Source: Mycobacterium sp. 050128
Lineage (GTDB): Bacteria; Actinomycetota; Actinomycetes; Mycobacteriales; Mycobacteriaceae
Direction: 5' to 3'
Length of the DNA stretch: 64,000 bases
Assembly (NCBI RefSeq): GCF_036409155.1
Contig: NZ_JAZGLW010000008.1
Location: forward strand, 69,627-133,626
The position numbers were made by a program, and so were the translations under genes. The notes under the pieces were generated by a model. It did not search any database. It worked only from the letters and a program-made list of their open reading frames with translations, and was not told the origin of the DNA. This document shows, in pieces, positions 17,347-25,725 of the stretch (position 1 is the stretch's first letter; every line of letters starts with the position of its first letter).

Positions 17347-17725
17347 GTTCGGCCGGTTCGCGTACTGTCAGCAGTTCGGTGAGTAACTGACGGGCGTCGG
17401 CCAAGATCGAGTGGCACTGCTCGACGAGGTCTTCCACCGCGTGCAACACCGTGCGTACATGGGTGTCTTGCGGCGGTGGGGTGGCAGGTAACCCGCCTTC
17501 AAGGATCGTCCGCGATGAGCCGTGGGCCCAACCCAGGGCTTCATCAAGGCGGGCCAGTGTGGCCAACGACATGGTGCGAGAGCCGTTGCTGGACTTGTGC
17601 AGCGTCGAGCGGTTGGGTCCGCCCCGGCGAGCCAGTTCAGCCCGGGACATGTGCAGGACCGCCAGCCGCTCGGAGACGAAATGATCGAGCCGCGCAGGCC
17701 CGTCTTTTGGTGTATTCACGCGCAT
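17336..17725 (-). CDS. XRE-family HTH regulator
   Basis: A 129-aa protein with an N-terminal Cro/XRE helix-turn-helix ('MSRAELARRGGPNRSTLHKS') and a helical C-terminus. It resembles the XRE protein at 3248-3664: both have an 'ALGW' element after the HTH and a Pro-rich linker, so the two are probably paralogues. ATG 17725 is preferred to the upstream TTG. It is divergent from the T4SS run beginning at 17848 and so is well placed to control it. The intergenic region holds GTC-TAACAGTGTG-GAC near 17752-17767, a weak dyad. Confidence 0.75.
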   Translation of the reverse strand: MRVNTPKDGPARLDHFVSERLAVLHMSRAELARRGGPNRSTLHKSSNGSRTMSLATLARLDEALGWAHGSSRTILEGGLPATPPPQDTHVRTVLHAVEDLVEQCHSILADARQLLTELLTVREPAEHAR

Positions 17726-17847
17726 GAAACTACCTAAACGCAACCATTGTCGTCTAACAGTGTGGACAGAATCGCTTATTACCGCCTACGGTTGTGTGCA
17801 TAGGCGCCACTCCTCTAGCGGCGCCGAGACGACGAAGGGACACCGCG

Positions 17848-18294
17848 ATGAAGGGGCTTGTGGCGGCGGTCGCAACGCTGATGACCGTCCTCGTCGCGAT
17901 CACGTTGGCGATGGTTGAATTGCTGGTCAGACTGGCGCCGCTGCTGGTTGCGGCGGCGTGCCTGTGGGCGGCGCTCAAGCTGATACGGGCCCACCGCACC
18001 CGCCGTGCCGCTGAGGACCAGCGTCTGGTGCAGGTGTGGAGCCAGCCCGTTGCTCAACCGGCCGCGCAGGCGGTGCCCCTGGCGCTGCTGCCGCCGGTGA
18101 TCGCCCACCGTCAACGGATGTATGTGGTGCGCGGTGAGGACACCGGGTTGGTTGCTGACCGTGATGACGGCTATGTGAATGTCTCGGCGAACGTCTTGCC
18201 GCGGGTGCACCGGTTGCCGGCCACGTACCATCACCGACGCAGGTTCGCCCCCCGCCGGACGGCGGGGCACCGTTCGGGGCGGCGGCGGCCGTGA
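17848..18294 (+). CDS. Small membrane protein, first gene of the T4SS run
   Basis: A 148-aa protein with two hydrophobic helices at about residues 2-25 and 30-47 and a basic, Arg/His-rich C-terminal tail ('HHRRRFAPRRTAGHRSGRRR'). ATG 17848 has GAAGGGA upstream. It ends with a GTGA overlap onto the next gene. Family not recognised. Position at the head of the T4SS genes suggests a small structural part of the mating channel, but this is context only. Confidence 0.6.
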   Translation: MKGLVAAVATLMTVLVAITLAMVELLVRLAPLLVAAACLWAALKLIRAHRTRRAAEDQRLVQVWSQPVAQPAAQAVPLALLPPVIAHRQRMYVVRGEDTGLVADRDDGYVNVSANVLPRVHRLPATYHHRRRFAPRRTAGHRSGRRRP

Positions 18295-19391
18295 GCTCGG
18301 TTTCTGACCAGCAATGGCTGCGCGAGATCGGGGTGGATCTGGACGCGGATGCCCAGACCGAGGACGACCGGCTCGACGCGGACCACGACAGCGTCTCAGC
18401 CGAGGACAGCGTTGAGGAGCCTGTAGACCCCGACGACGGCATCGTCCACGTCGGCGCCGCTGCGGCACTTGCTGAGGATCACCATGCCGCCGATCCCGCT
18501 GGTGCCGCCGACCCCGCTGGCGCCTTCGACGTTGAGGGCACCGGATTCGGGCAGCACGGCGCTGGCGACGTTGTTGGCGAGGCGGTCAAGCAACGCCGCC
18601 CGCGCCGATACACACCGTGGGTGCTCGGCGCCTTCGCCGCGGTGGTCGCGCTGGCGACGGTGGTCACCACCCTGGGCGTCACGCTATCTGGCCCGGATGG
18701 CCCGTCGCCGCGTCCGCGCCAACACGCGGTGAAATCCAGTGACGCACCGACTGTGGTGGCAGCCCCCGCGCCAGCTCCTGGCGAGGGTGGTGATCACCCG
18801 CTGCCGTTTACCGCCTCAGCTGACTGCCCGGCCGGCGCCTCCACCTCAGCCAAATCTATCGCCGATCCTGACAGGCCATCGCCGTGGATTTGCGTGCGGC
18901 ACACCGACGGTCAGCCGCTCTACATCACCCTCGGCCCGGCTGGAATCGAACGCGCTTATGTGATCACTGCGGTCAGTATTGTGCCGGGGGATACCGCACC
19001 GGCGCAGGGCGCTGGTGGTGATCCATGGCTGCAGCACCGCGTCGTCACGTTGGTGCAGTGGCAGTTCAATGACACTGCGCACACGGTCGTCGACCAGGAC
19101 ACCGGCAACATCCACGGCGAAGCGGTCAAACCGATTCCGGGGATCAGCGCCTCGAAGATCACGGTGATCATTCGGCAAACCAGCCGCCCGGTGGCAGCTC
19201 CTCAGCCTACCGCTACGGCGCCAGACGGTGGACCGTTCGGCGGCATCCTGGGCGGACCTGCGCCGGTCAACGGCCCGCAACCGCCGAGCGGGCCTGACTC
19301 GCCGGGTTTCGGATCAGGCCACGACACCGATCCCAGCGACGGAACGTTCGCGGTGTCCAGCATCAAAGTCATTGGACACAAGGCGATTTAA
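18291..19391 (+). CDS. Single-pass membrane protein of the conjugation locus
   Basis: A 366-aa protein: acidic cytosolic N-terminus (residues 1-100), one TM helix (about 108-132), then an extracytoplasmic domain. That domain has a beta-rich core ('SPWICVRHTDGQPLYITLGP', 'TLVQWQFNDTAHTVV') and a Pro/Gly-rich linker. GTG start overlaps the previous stop. The topology resembles bitopic T4SS scaffold proteins (VirB10/VirB8-like) but no family signature was recognised. It lies directly before the TcpC-like gene, supporting a channel role. Confidence 0.65.
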   Translation: MSSVSDQQWLREIGVDLDADAQTEDDRLDADHDSVSAEDSVEEPVDPDDGIVHVGAAAALAEDHHAADPAGAADPAGAFDVEGTGFGQHGAGDVVGEAVKQRRPRRYTPWVLGAFAAVVALATVVTTLGVTLSGPDGPSPRPRQHAVKSSDAPTVVAAPAPAPGEGGDHPLPFTASADCPAGASTSAKSIADPDRPSPWICVRHTDGQPLYITLGPAGIERAYVITAVSIVPGDTAPAQGAGGDPWLQHRVVTLVQWQFNDTAHTVVDQDTGNIHGEAVKPIPGISASKITVIIRQTSRPVAAPQPTATAPDGGPFGGILGGPAPVNGPQPPSGPDSPGFGSGHDTDPSDGTFAVSSIKVIGHKAI

Positions 19392-19398
19392 GGACGAC

Positions 19399-20325
19399 AT
19401 GCTGAAGATCAGCAAGGTATGGAAGCAGCGCCTCACGGTGCTGGGCCATGGCGCCGGGCGGGTGTCCCTGGTGATTCTGGTGGCGAGCTCGTCGATCAAC
19501 GGGATCGCGTTGCTGTGGCGGTTCGTGTTTCCTCCTGAGCCGCCGCCCGTGGCGGCCGTGGCTCGCGAGGTGATCAACGAGACCGACCCGGTGAAGGCGT
19601 TCGCCGTCAATTGCGTACGGGGCCTTCTCGTTGGAACCGCTTCGGGCGCGAGCAATCTCACGCGGTGTTTTCCCGGCGGACAAAAGTACGAATTGCCCAC
19701 CACCTCGTCGATGACGGTGTCCAATCCCACGGCGTGGGCATCAAAGCGCAAGGACGCCTCCAACGACATGGTCCTTTACAGCGTGAAGGTGCAGATCGAC
19801 GAGCAGCCCTACCCTTCAGCGCCGCCGATCACGGCCTTTTACCAACTACCGGTCGCGGTGTACCGGGATAAGGGCATGCAGGCTCTTGATCGCATCAGCA
19901 GGGTTGATCCGCCGCCGCCGGGCGCTATTGTGCCCCTGGGCTATTCAGTGACGATCGCCGCCAACAGCCCGCTGTTCACGATGCTGTCCGGGTTTGCGAC
20001 AGCGTTTCTTACCACCTCGGGCGGCCTGGAACGGTTTATCACCACCGACTCAGGCGTCACGCCCGTCGGGTCCTACTCGTCTGCCTCGGTGACTGCCGCC
20101 CAGGTCGACACCAATCCCTCTGATGCGCCGACGGATAACAGCGAATTGGCGGCGCACATCGATGTGTCGGCGCGCAGACCGGACTACACGCTGGTGTCGC
20201 TGTCGTACTCGCTGACGCTGCGATCGGTGGGCGGCACCTGGTTTGTCGCCCAGATCGACGCCATCCCGGTGTTGGCCGATGCCACACCTACCCCGGTTCC
20301 CACGACGGTGGCCCCGCGGAACTAG
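19399..20325 (+). CDS. TcpC/VirB8-like conjugation protein
   Basis: A 308-aa bitopic membrane protein. One TM helix near residues 18-40 ('VSLVILVASSSINGIALLWR') is followed by an extracytoplasmic domain including 'ATAFLTTSGGLERFITTDSG' and a second VirB8-like repeat ending 'GGTWFVAQIDAIPV'. This matches TcpC of Gram-positive conjugation systems, a VirB8 homologue of the channel core. ATG 19399 is preferred; the open frame extends upstream into the previous gene. It is followed by the small membrane gene and virB4, a standard T4SS order. Confidence 0.8.
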   Translation: MLKISKVWKQRLTVLGHGAGRVSLVILVASSSINGIALLWRFVFPPEPPPVAAVAREVINETDPVKAFAVNCVRGLLVGTASGASNLTRCFPGGQKYELPTTSSMTVSNPTAWASKRKDASNDMVLYSVKVQIDEQPYPSAPPITAFYQLPVAVYRDKGMQALDRISRVDPPPPGAIVPLGYSVTIAANSPLFTMLSGFATAFLTTSGGLERFITTDSGVTPVGSYSSASVTAAQVDTNPSDAPTDNSELAAHIDVSARRPDYTLVSLSYSLTLRSVGGTWFVAQIDAIPVLADATPTPVPTTVAPRN

Positions 20326-20360
20326 GCGCCGCTGAGGATTCAGAGAAAGAGGTAATCACC

Positions 20361-20678
20361 GTGATCGGTTCGTATTCCATCCCAGTCCTGGCTAGCCACA
20401 CCATCAACATGGCTGCTGGGGCCGGGGTCATCAACATGAGCCACGAGGTGCTCTACATCATCGTGGCTGTCGGCGGCACATATTTCTTGGGCAGTGGCAT
20501 CGTGCGCGGCATGAGAGACCACTGGAAGCGCGGTACCGGCGCCGGATTGTCGGCAATCGCAGGCGGTGTCGCCTTGGCGGTTGTCGTGGCACACATCGTG
20601 GGGCTGTATCAGCGCGGCAATCAGGAATTTGAGCACCTGCCCGGCAGCGTCGGCCACTCCAACACCCGCGGATGGTGA
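20361..20678 (+). CDS. Small T4SS membrane protein (VirB2/VirB3-like candidate)
   Basis: A 105-aa protein with two TM segments at about residues 25-45 ('VLYIIVAVGGTYFLGSGIV') and 60-80 ('GLSAIAGGVALAVVVAHIVG'). GTG 20361 has AAAGAGGT at about 20346-20353. It overlaps the virB4 start by 7 nt. Size, topology and position immediately before virB4 are as for VirB3 or a VirB2-type pilin/channel subunit, but there is no sequence signature to decide. Likely a membrane part of the mating channel. Confidence 0.65.
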   Translation: MIGSYSIPVLASHTINMAAGAGVINMSHEVLYIIVAVGGTYFLGSGIVRGMRDHWKRGTGAGLSAIAGGVALAVVVAHIVGLYQRGNQEFEHLPGSVGHSNTRGW

Positions 20679-23587
20679 CCACAGCACCGGTTGCCCCACC
20701 ACGACCGGTAGAGAAGGCCGAAGCATGGTCGGGCATCCGCGACATCGACATCCAGATCGGGGAAGCCGCTCCGGGCCAGGAGTGGCCCGGCGGCCCTTAT
20801 CGCGGGATCGAATGGGTAGCCATCGCCGCGATCGCTGGACCCACCCTGCTGTGGGTCGACAGCCAGCCCGCCGGCACCACCTTGCCGATCCTGGCCGCCG
20901 GCGCGGTGCTGTGTGTCGTAACCGTGGGGCTGATGCGGCTGCTGCTGCCTAAAGGCCGACCCTCGTTGTCCACCCGGGTCATCTTTGCCCGCAACACGGT
21001 CCGGCCCCCTCACCTGGTCACCTCCGTGCCGCGTCGCACCGACCGGCGCTTCCGTGCCGACTCCAGCTTTGACCCTCCTGAACGTGTCGAAGGCAATCTG
21101 GTCTTCACTGCCGGAGGTGTCTACGCCGAGTTCCTGATCGACGGCTTGTCGGTCAACATGCGCTCGCTCGACGTCCACCGTCGAGCCGCGCGCCTGACCC
21201 GCAACCTGGGACGCTACTTGCCCTCAGGCTCCCAAGTCCGCGGCCTTTTGGTCGCCGAAGACCAAAACGCCATCCTGCGGGCTATGGTGGGTCCGCACAC
21301 CACCAATTCGGCCTGGATCCGCCAGTGCAAGCACTGGGTGCCAATCATCGCTGATGCCAACAAATGGATCAGCAACGGATACCGCGGGCCGGTGCGGCCT
21401 CGTTTTTGGCTCACAGTGCCTGTCGACGCCGGCGCCGCGGGCCGTACTCCGCTCGGACAAGGCAGACGTGTGTGGGATTGGGTCAGCGGACGCGACAAAG
21501 ACTCGAACACGTCGATTCAGCACTATGCGAGCGTGGCCCGCGAGATCTGTAGCGCTTTGCCTGACGAGTTCCACGTCCGCCCGGCCAGTCCGGCCCAAAT
21601 TCACTGGTACCGGCGGCATCGGGCGATGCTCGGTGTCATCCATGAGCCGATACCACCGACCAACGCCGGCCCTGCCTCGCTGTGTGCTGACGACTTCGCT
21701 CCGATCGCGTTCGACGAGGGAGACAACGCCCAACGATCGTGGTGGCGGCCGAGTTTCAAGCCAATGGTCCGCGTCTACTATCCCGACGACCCCCACCGCC
21801 GGTCGAGTTATCAGACATTTTTGACTGTGGAGCACTTCCCCGAGACAGGGCTGGCCTTTCCGCGCGCGTCGTATTTGCATGCGCTGCTCAACGTGAACAC
21901 TGCGGCCAGTATTGAATGGACCCAACATATCTATATTCGCACACCCCAGGATGCGCAGGCCCGAAACTTCCGCTACACCAAGAACATCAAGGATCAGATG
22001 CGCCAGCGCGGGCACCGCGGCGCCGAAAACGACGAACTGCCACGCAAACTCGCGCGCACCCGGGCTTACACCTCACATCTGAACGGCAATCCCGCAGAGC
22101 GCGAGCTCGACCACACGGTGGTCATCGCTGTCGGGGCCGACTCCCCGCAGATCCTTGAGGACGCGGTCAAGCAGGTCCGCCAGGAGCTCGACACAGTCGG
22201 TATTGCTGTCAAACGTCACCGCGGAGCCCAGGCGCTGCTGTGGAAGGCGTTCAACACGGGGAGTGAAAATGCCTGCCCGCTCGACGAATTCCGCAATCCC
22301 ACCAGCGCACATAAGTGGTCGTTGTTCTTGCCGTTGATTTCTGGACGCGTCGGCAACGTCAGGGGCAGTGCGCTGGCCATCGACCAGACCTCGATGCGCC
22401 CGGCAATCATCCTGCACGATCCCGAAGGAACCGCGCGCCGCAATAAGAACACCGGTCTAGCAGTTGTCGGAGACCCCGGCGGCGGGAAGTCCAACCGCAC
22501 GAAATTGTCGGCCTATGAACTGATTCTGCGGGGCGGGCGGGTGGTGGTGTTCGAGCCCGACACGATCGCCGAATGGAAACGCGCGCTCACCCCGATCGAG
22601 GGAGTGCGCTTCATCGATCCCACAACTCCGCAGTTCCTGTATGACCCGCTGGTGATCTTCCCGGCCCATCTGGCAGGGCGCATCGCGGCCGCACACATCT
22701 TGCCCTGGATCGGACTGTCCTACGACAGCCTCCTGGCCAAACGATATCGACGGCTGCTGCGGCCCGACAATCGGGCCGCCCACGGGATTACCAGTCACCG
22801 GGCGCTGCTGGACTACCTGCGGTCACAGCCGGACGCCGATAACGATGAGTTGCTGCTACGCCTAGAGACAGCACAAGAGGATTTTCCTGGCCTGTTCGAT
22901 GATCACTTGCCGCCCTACCGGCCAGAAGACTCACCAGCGACGGTCTACCTCACGGGCAACCTGGGGTTGCCCAACAGCGAGGATCTGGCCAACGCTGATC
23001 TTTACGCCAAACTATCCGGGACCCAGCGTGCTGGCATGGCCATTTATGGGCTCCTCATTGAGCTCGAGCAGCGCTACATGTTCGATCGCCTCGACGTCTT
23101 CGACATCATGATCTTCGAGGAGTGCGCCGAACTGCTTGCCTTTCCGACCACAGCGCGCGTTGCGCACAAGTTCACGCGCCGGGGCCGCAAGCACGCCAGC
23201 GGAATCTGGTTCATCACACAAGATTTCCGAGATCTTGCCCGTATGGGCGATGAATTCGTCACCCAGAAGTGGATCTTTCGTGTGCAAGACCCGCAACTGG
23301 CCTACGCCACACTGAAGTGGGCGCGTATCGACCCCGACATGTATCCCGAGTTCGTCAGTGCACTCAGTGAGGACACCAGTCCAGGCTCCACCGCTGATGA
23401 AGACGTCTTCGCTGATCGCGGAGAGTGGGGAGGCGATATCTTGGAGGCGGGCGCGGTCGATCGCTCCCGCCTCGGCGAGGGATTCCTGGTCGACGAACTA
23501 GGGCGTCCGGCACGGGTCCAGTTCTTCGGTGCGCCGACCCAAGAGCAGGCACGCGCCTTCGACAGCACCGCGACGGTGATCGCATGA
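20672..23587 (+). CDS. virB4: VirB4-family T4SS ATPase
   Basis: A 971-aa conjugation ATPase energising the type IV channel. Two N-terminal TM helices (about residues 48-90) are followed by the VirB4 N-domain and a C-terminal RecA-like domain. Walker A is GDPGGGKS at residues 600-607; Walker B is DIMIFEE with Glu at about 816; further conserved segments include 'ASGIWFITQDFRDL'. The start overlaps the preceding small membrane gene and the stop overlaps the VirB6-like gene (ATGA). VirB4 is the defining T4SS component of pRAW-type plasmids. Confidence 0.92.
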   Translation: MVTTAPVAPPRPVEKAEAWSGIRDIDIQIGEAAPGQEWPGGPYRGIEWVAIAAIAGPTLLWVDSQPAGTTLPILAAGAVLCVVTVGLMRLLLPKGRPSLSTRVIFARNTVRPPHLVTSVPRRTDRRFRADSSFDPPERVEGNLVFTAGGVYAEFLIDGLSVNMRSLDVHRRAARLTRNLGRYLPSGSQVRGLLVAEDQNAILRAMVGPHTTNSAWIRQCKHWVPIIADANKWISNGYRGPVRPRFWLTVPVDAGAAGRTPLGQGRRVWDWVSGRDKDSNTSIQHYASVAREICSALPDEFHVRPASPAQIHWYRRHRAMLGVIHEPIPPTNAGPASLCADDFAPIAFDEGDNAQRSWWRPSFKPMVRVYYPDDPHRRSSYQTFLTVEHFPETGLAFPRASYLHALLNVNTAASIEWTQHIYIRTPQDAQARNFRYTKNIKDQMRQRGHRGAENDELPRKLARTRAYTSHLNGNPAERELDHTVVIAVGADSPQILEDAVKQVRQELDTVGIAVKRHRGAQALLWKAFNTGSENACPLDEFRNPTSAHKWSLFLPLISGRVGNVRGSALAIDQTSMRPAIILHDPEGTARRNKNTGLAVVGDPGGGKSNRTKLSAYELILRGGRVVVFEPDTIAEWKRALTPIEGVRFIDPTTPQFLYDPLVIFPAHLAGRIAAAHILPWIGLSYDSLLAKRYRRLLRPDNRAAHGITSHRALLDYLRSQPDADNDELLLRLETAQEDFPGLFDDHLPPYRPEDSPATVYLTGNLGLPNSEDLANADLYAKLSGTQRAGMAIYGLLIELEQRYMFDRLDVFDIMIFEECAELLAFPTTARVAHKFTRRGRKHASGIWFITQDFRDLARMGDEFVTQKWIFRVQDPQLAYATLKWARIDPDMYPEFVSALSEDTSPGSTADEDVFADRGEWGGDILEAGAVDRSRLGEGFLVDELGRPARVQFFGAPTQEQARAFDSTATVIA

Positions 23588-25725
23588 CCGCCAACGATTC
23601 CCTGGCAGTCTGGCTAGCGCTGCATCCGCGGTTGCGCCGTGTGATCGGCGCCATGACCGGTGTCTACGTGCTGTGCTTGTGGGCAGTGATCGCCGCACCG
23701 AGAGCCTCCGCTGCAGTCGGTGCCGCCGCATTGGGGTGGACCGGGCTGCACGATTTGGATAACGTACCGGTCGCTGACTACTTCCTGTCGATGGTCGACA
23801 CCACAGAAGCCACGCTCAACAACGGCCAACACGTCAGCGCGTTCGATCCCGAATCGTGGGGGTCGTGGATCGTCAACGCCACCCAGACCGCGATCTCGCA
23901 CGGCACCGCCGCGTGGTGGCTGACTAACGAAGCCGCTCTTGTGGTGTTCGCCATCGGGATTGCGTTGTGGTTCCTGCGCTTTGCGATGTCCAGTGCCTGG
24001 CTGCTGGCCCTCGTGCAAATCGGGCGCCCCACTTACGCCGCAGTCACCATGCTCGTCAACCAGATGTGGCTGGGACCGCTGGCAATCGCCATCTGCGTGG
24101 TGTTGGCGGGATATCACCAGCAGCGCGGCCAGCCAGCGCAAGCGCGCAACATGCTGGGTACCGCCGCGGTGCTTTCTGCTTTGGTCTGGACGGTGTTCCG
24201 TGACCCCATCGACGATTTGGTCAGCGAGCACGGCCTGTTGGGGATGGGCCGCGCTACGGGCTTTCAGATCGCCCAGGACGCCCGCCAGGCCTCCTACGCT
24301 CCGGGCCAGTCATTGGATGCCCAACTCGACGCGCTGCTGGCACAGCTGATCTCCTCCACGGCGCGCCCCGCTCTGCAATTGCAGAACTTCGGCATGGTCG
24401 TCGATGATGTGGGCACCTGCCGGCACGCATGGTCACAGGCGATCTTGGCCGCACACAGCCAAGGACCTGGCCCCGCGCACGCGATGGCCAGTTGCGGAGC
24501 GCCCCAAGCGTTGGCACACGCCCAACAGATGGGTGCCAACGACTTTGTGCTCGGACTGTTCTTCTTGTTCGCCGCTTTCTGGATCGGCCTTTTCATCTGG
24601 TACGTCGGCATGAGCACCATGCTGGTCGGCGCCAAAGCCACCTATTACTGCATCGTCGTGGTCCCTGCGGCGATGGTGGGCATGACCGGTTGGGTGCGCG
24701 GAAAGCAATACGCCATGCGCTGCGTCTCGCAAGTGTTGTTACATGGGGTCGAAATGATGATCTTCACCGTCTTTTTGGCGTTGAGCGCGGTGGGGATGGG
24801 GTGGGCGCTAACGACCCCTCAACTCGGGCACGGCGGCGCCACGGTGGTACCGCGACTGTTACTGGTCAGCCTGGGCTCGGTCGTCGGCATCTTCTTGTTC
24901 CACTACATCGACAAGCACTTCTACACAGACAGCCTGGGCACCATCGGCCACCACCTGAGCGGGGCGTGGCGCTCGACCAGCGCCGCCGCGCGCGAGGAGT
25001 ACAACGAATACGCCGAGGCGGGCCGCAAGACGCGGGGCTTGTTCCGCCGGGCCGCGCGGCGCGGTGAGGGCGAGCAAACCGGTGACGACGACAGCGCCGA
25101 GAGCGATGCCGACATCTCAACTCCGGGCTTTGACGCCATCAAACCGCGACCCAGCCGGGTGCATGGCCCAGACCAGAGCACCGCAGCCCACACGGCGCAA
25201 ACCGCCACAAGGGGTGCTGCAGAAAAAGCTGGAGCACGCGACGCGGCAACGACCGCGGCCGAGGGCGCCGGCGGCGCAGCCGCAGCAGAAGGTGTCGGCG
25301 CGGCCGCCGCCCCAGAGCTGGTGATTCCTGCCGTCATCGCCGAAAAGACCGTCCAGCACGCGCGCCGACACCATGCCCGCAACGGCTCAGACCCCGCGCG
25401 TGAACCAGGTGATCCGAGTAGCGACTACGGCCAGCACCCGCCAGGGTTGACCACGTCGAGCAACGGCCACCCTGGCGGGTCAGATCACGGCGACCCGGTG
25501 TCGATGGTCCCCTCAGAGGGATTGCCTGCCCTGCCCAGCCATCCGCGCAGGCCCATGCAGCAGGGCGCAGGACGCCACCAAGCGTCACCGTCGGCAAATC
25601 CCGATGAGGACCCCGACCTGCCCCTGGATATGTCATTTGAGCAGCAGCGACCGGCCGAGGTGTCTGATTCGCCCGTAGAATTTCCGTCACCACCTCGACC
25701 ACGACCAAGGGATGATCGCAAGTGA
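23584..25725 (+). CDS. VirB6-like polytopic membrane protein
   Basis: A 713-aa protein. An N-terminal signal-like helix (about residues 20-45) is followed by six to eight hydrophobic helices up to about residue 450. The last about 250 aa are hydrophilic, Ala/Pro/Gly/Glu-rich and low complexity. This is typical of VirB6/TrbL-type channel proteins of actinobacterial T4SSs. ATG 23584 overlaps the virB4 stop (ATGA), and its own stop overlaps eccA (GTGA). An open frame extends upstream inside virB4 but the ATGA start is preferred. Assignment rests on topology and order. Confidence 0.75.
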   Translation: MTANDSLAVWLALHPRLRRVIGAMTGVYVLCLWAVIAAPRASAAVGAAALGWTGLHDLDNVPVADYFLSMVDTTEATLNNGQHVSAFDPESWGSWIVNATQTAISHGTAAWWLTNEAALVVFAIGIALWFLRFAMSSAWLLALVQIGRPTYAAVTMLVNQMWLGPLAIAICVVLAGYHQQRGQPAQARNMLGTAAVLSALVWTVFRDPIDDLVSEHGLLGMGRATGFQIAQDARQASYAPGQSLDAQLDALLAQLISSTARPALQLQNFGMVVDDVGTCRHAWSQAILAAHSQGPGPAHAMASCGAPQALAHAQQMGANDFVLGLFFLFAAFWIGLFIWYVGMSTMLVGAKATYYCIVVVPAAMVGMTGWVRGKQYAMRCVSQVLLHGVEMMIFTVFLALSAVGMGWALTTPQLGHGGATVVPRLLLVSLGSVVGIFLFHYIDKHFYTDSLGTIGHHLSGAWRSTSAAAREEYNEYAEAGRKTRGLFRRAARRGEGEQTGDDDSAESDADISTPGFDAIKPRPSRVHGPDQSTAAHTAQTATRGAAEKAGARDAATTAAEGAGGAAAAEGVGAAAAPELVIPAVIAEKTVQHARRHHARNGSDPAREPGDPSSDYGQHPPGLTTSSNGHPGGSDHGDPVSMVPSEGLPALPSHPRRPMQQGAGRHQASPSANPDEDPDLPLDMSFEQQRPAEVSDSPVEFPSPPRPRPRDDRK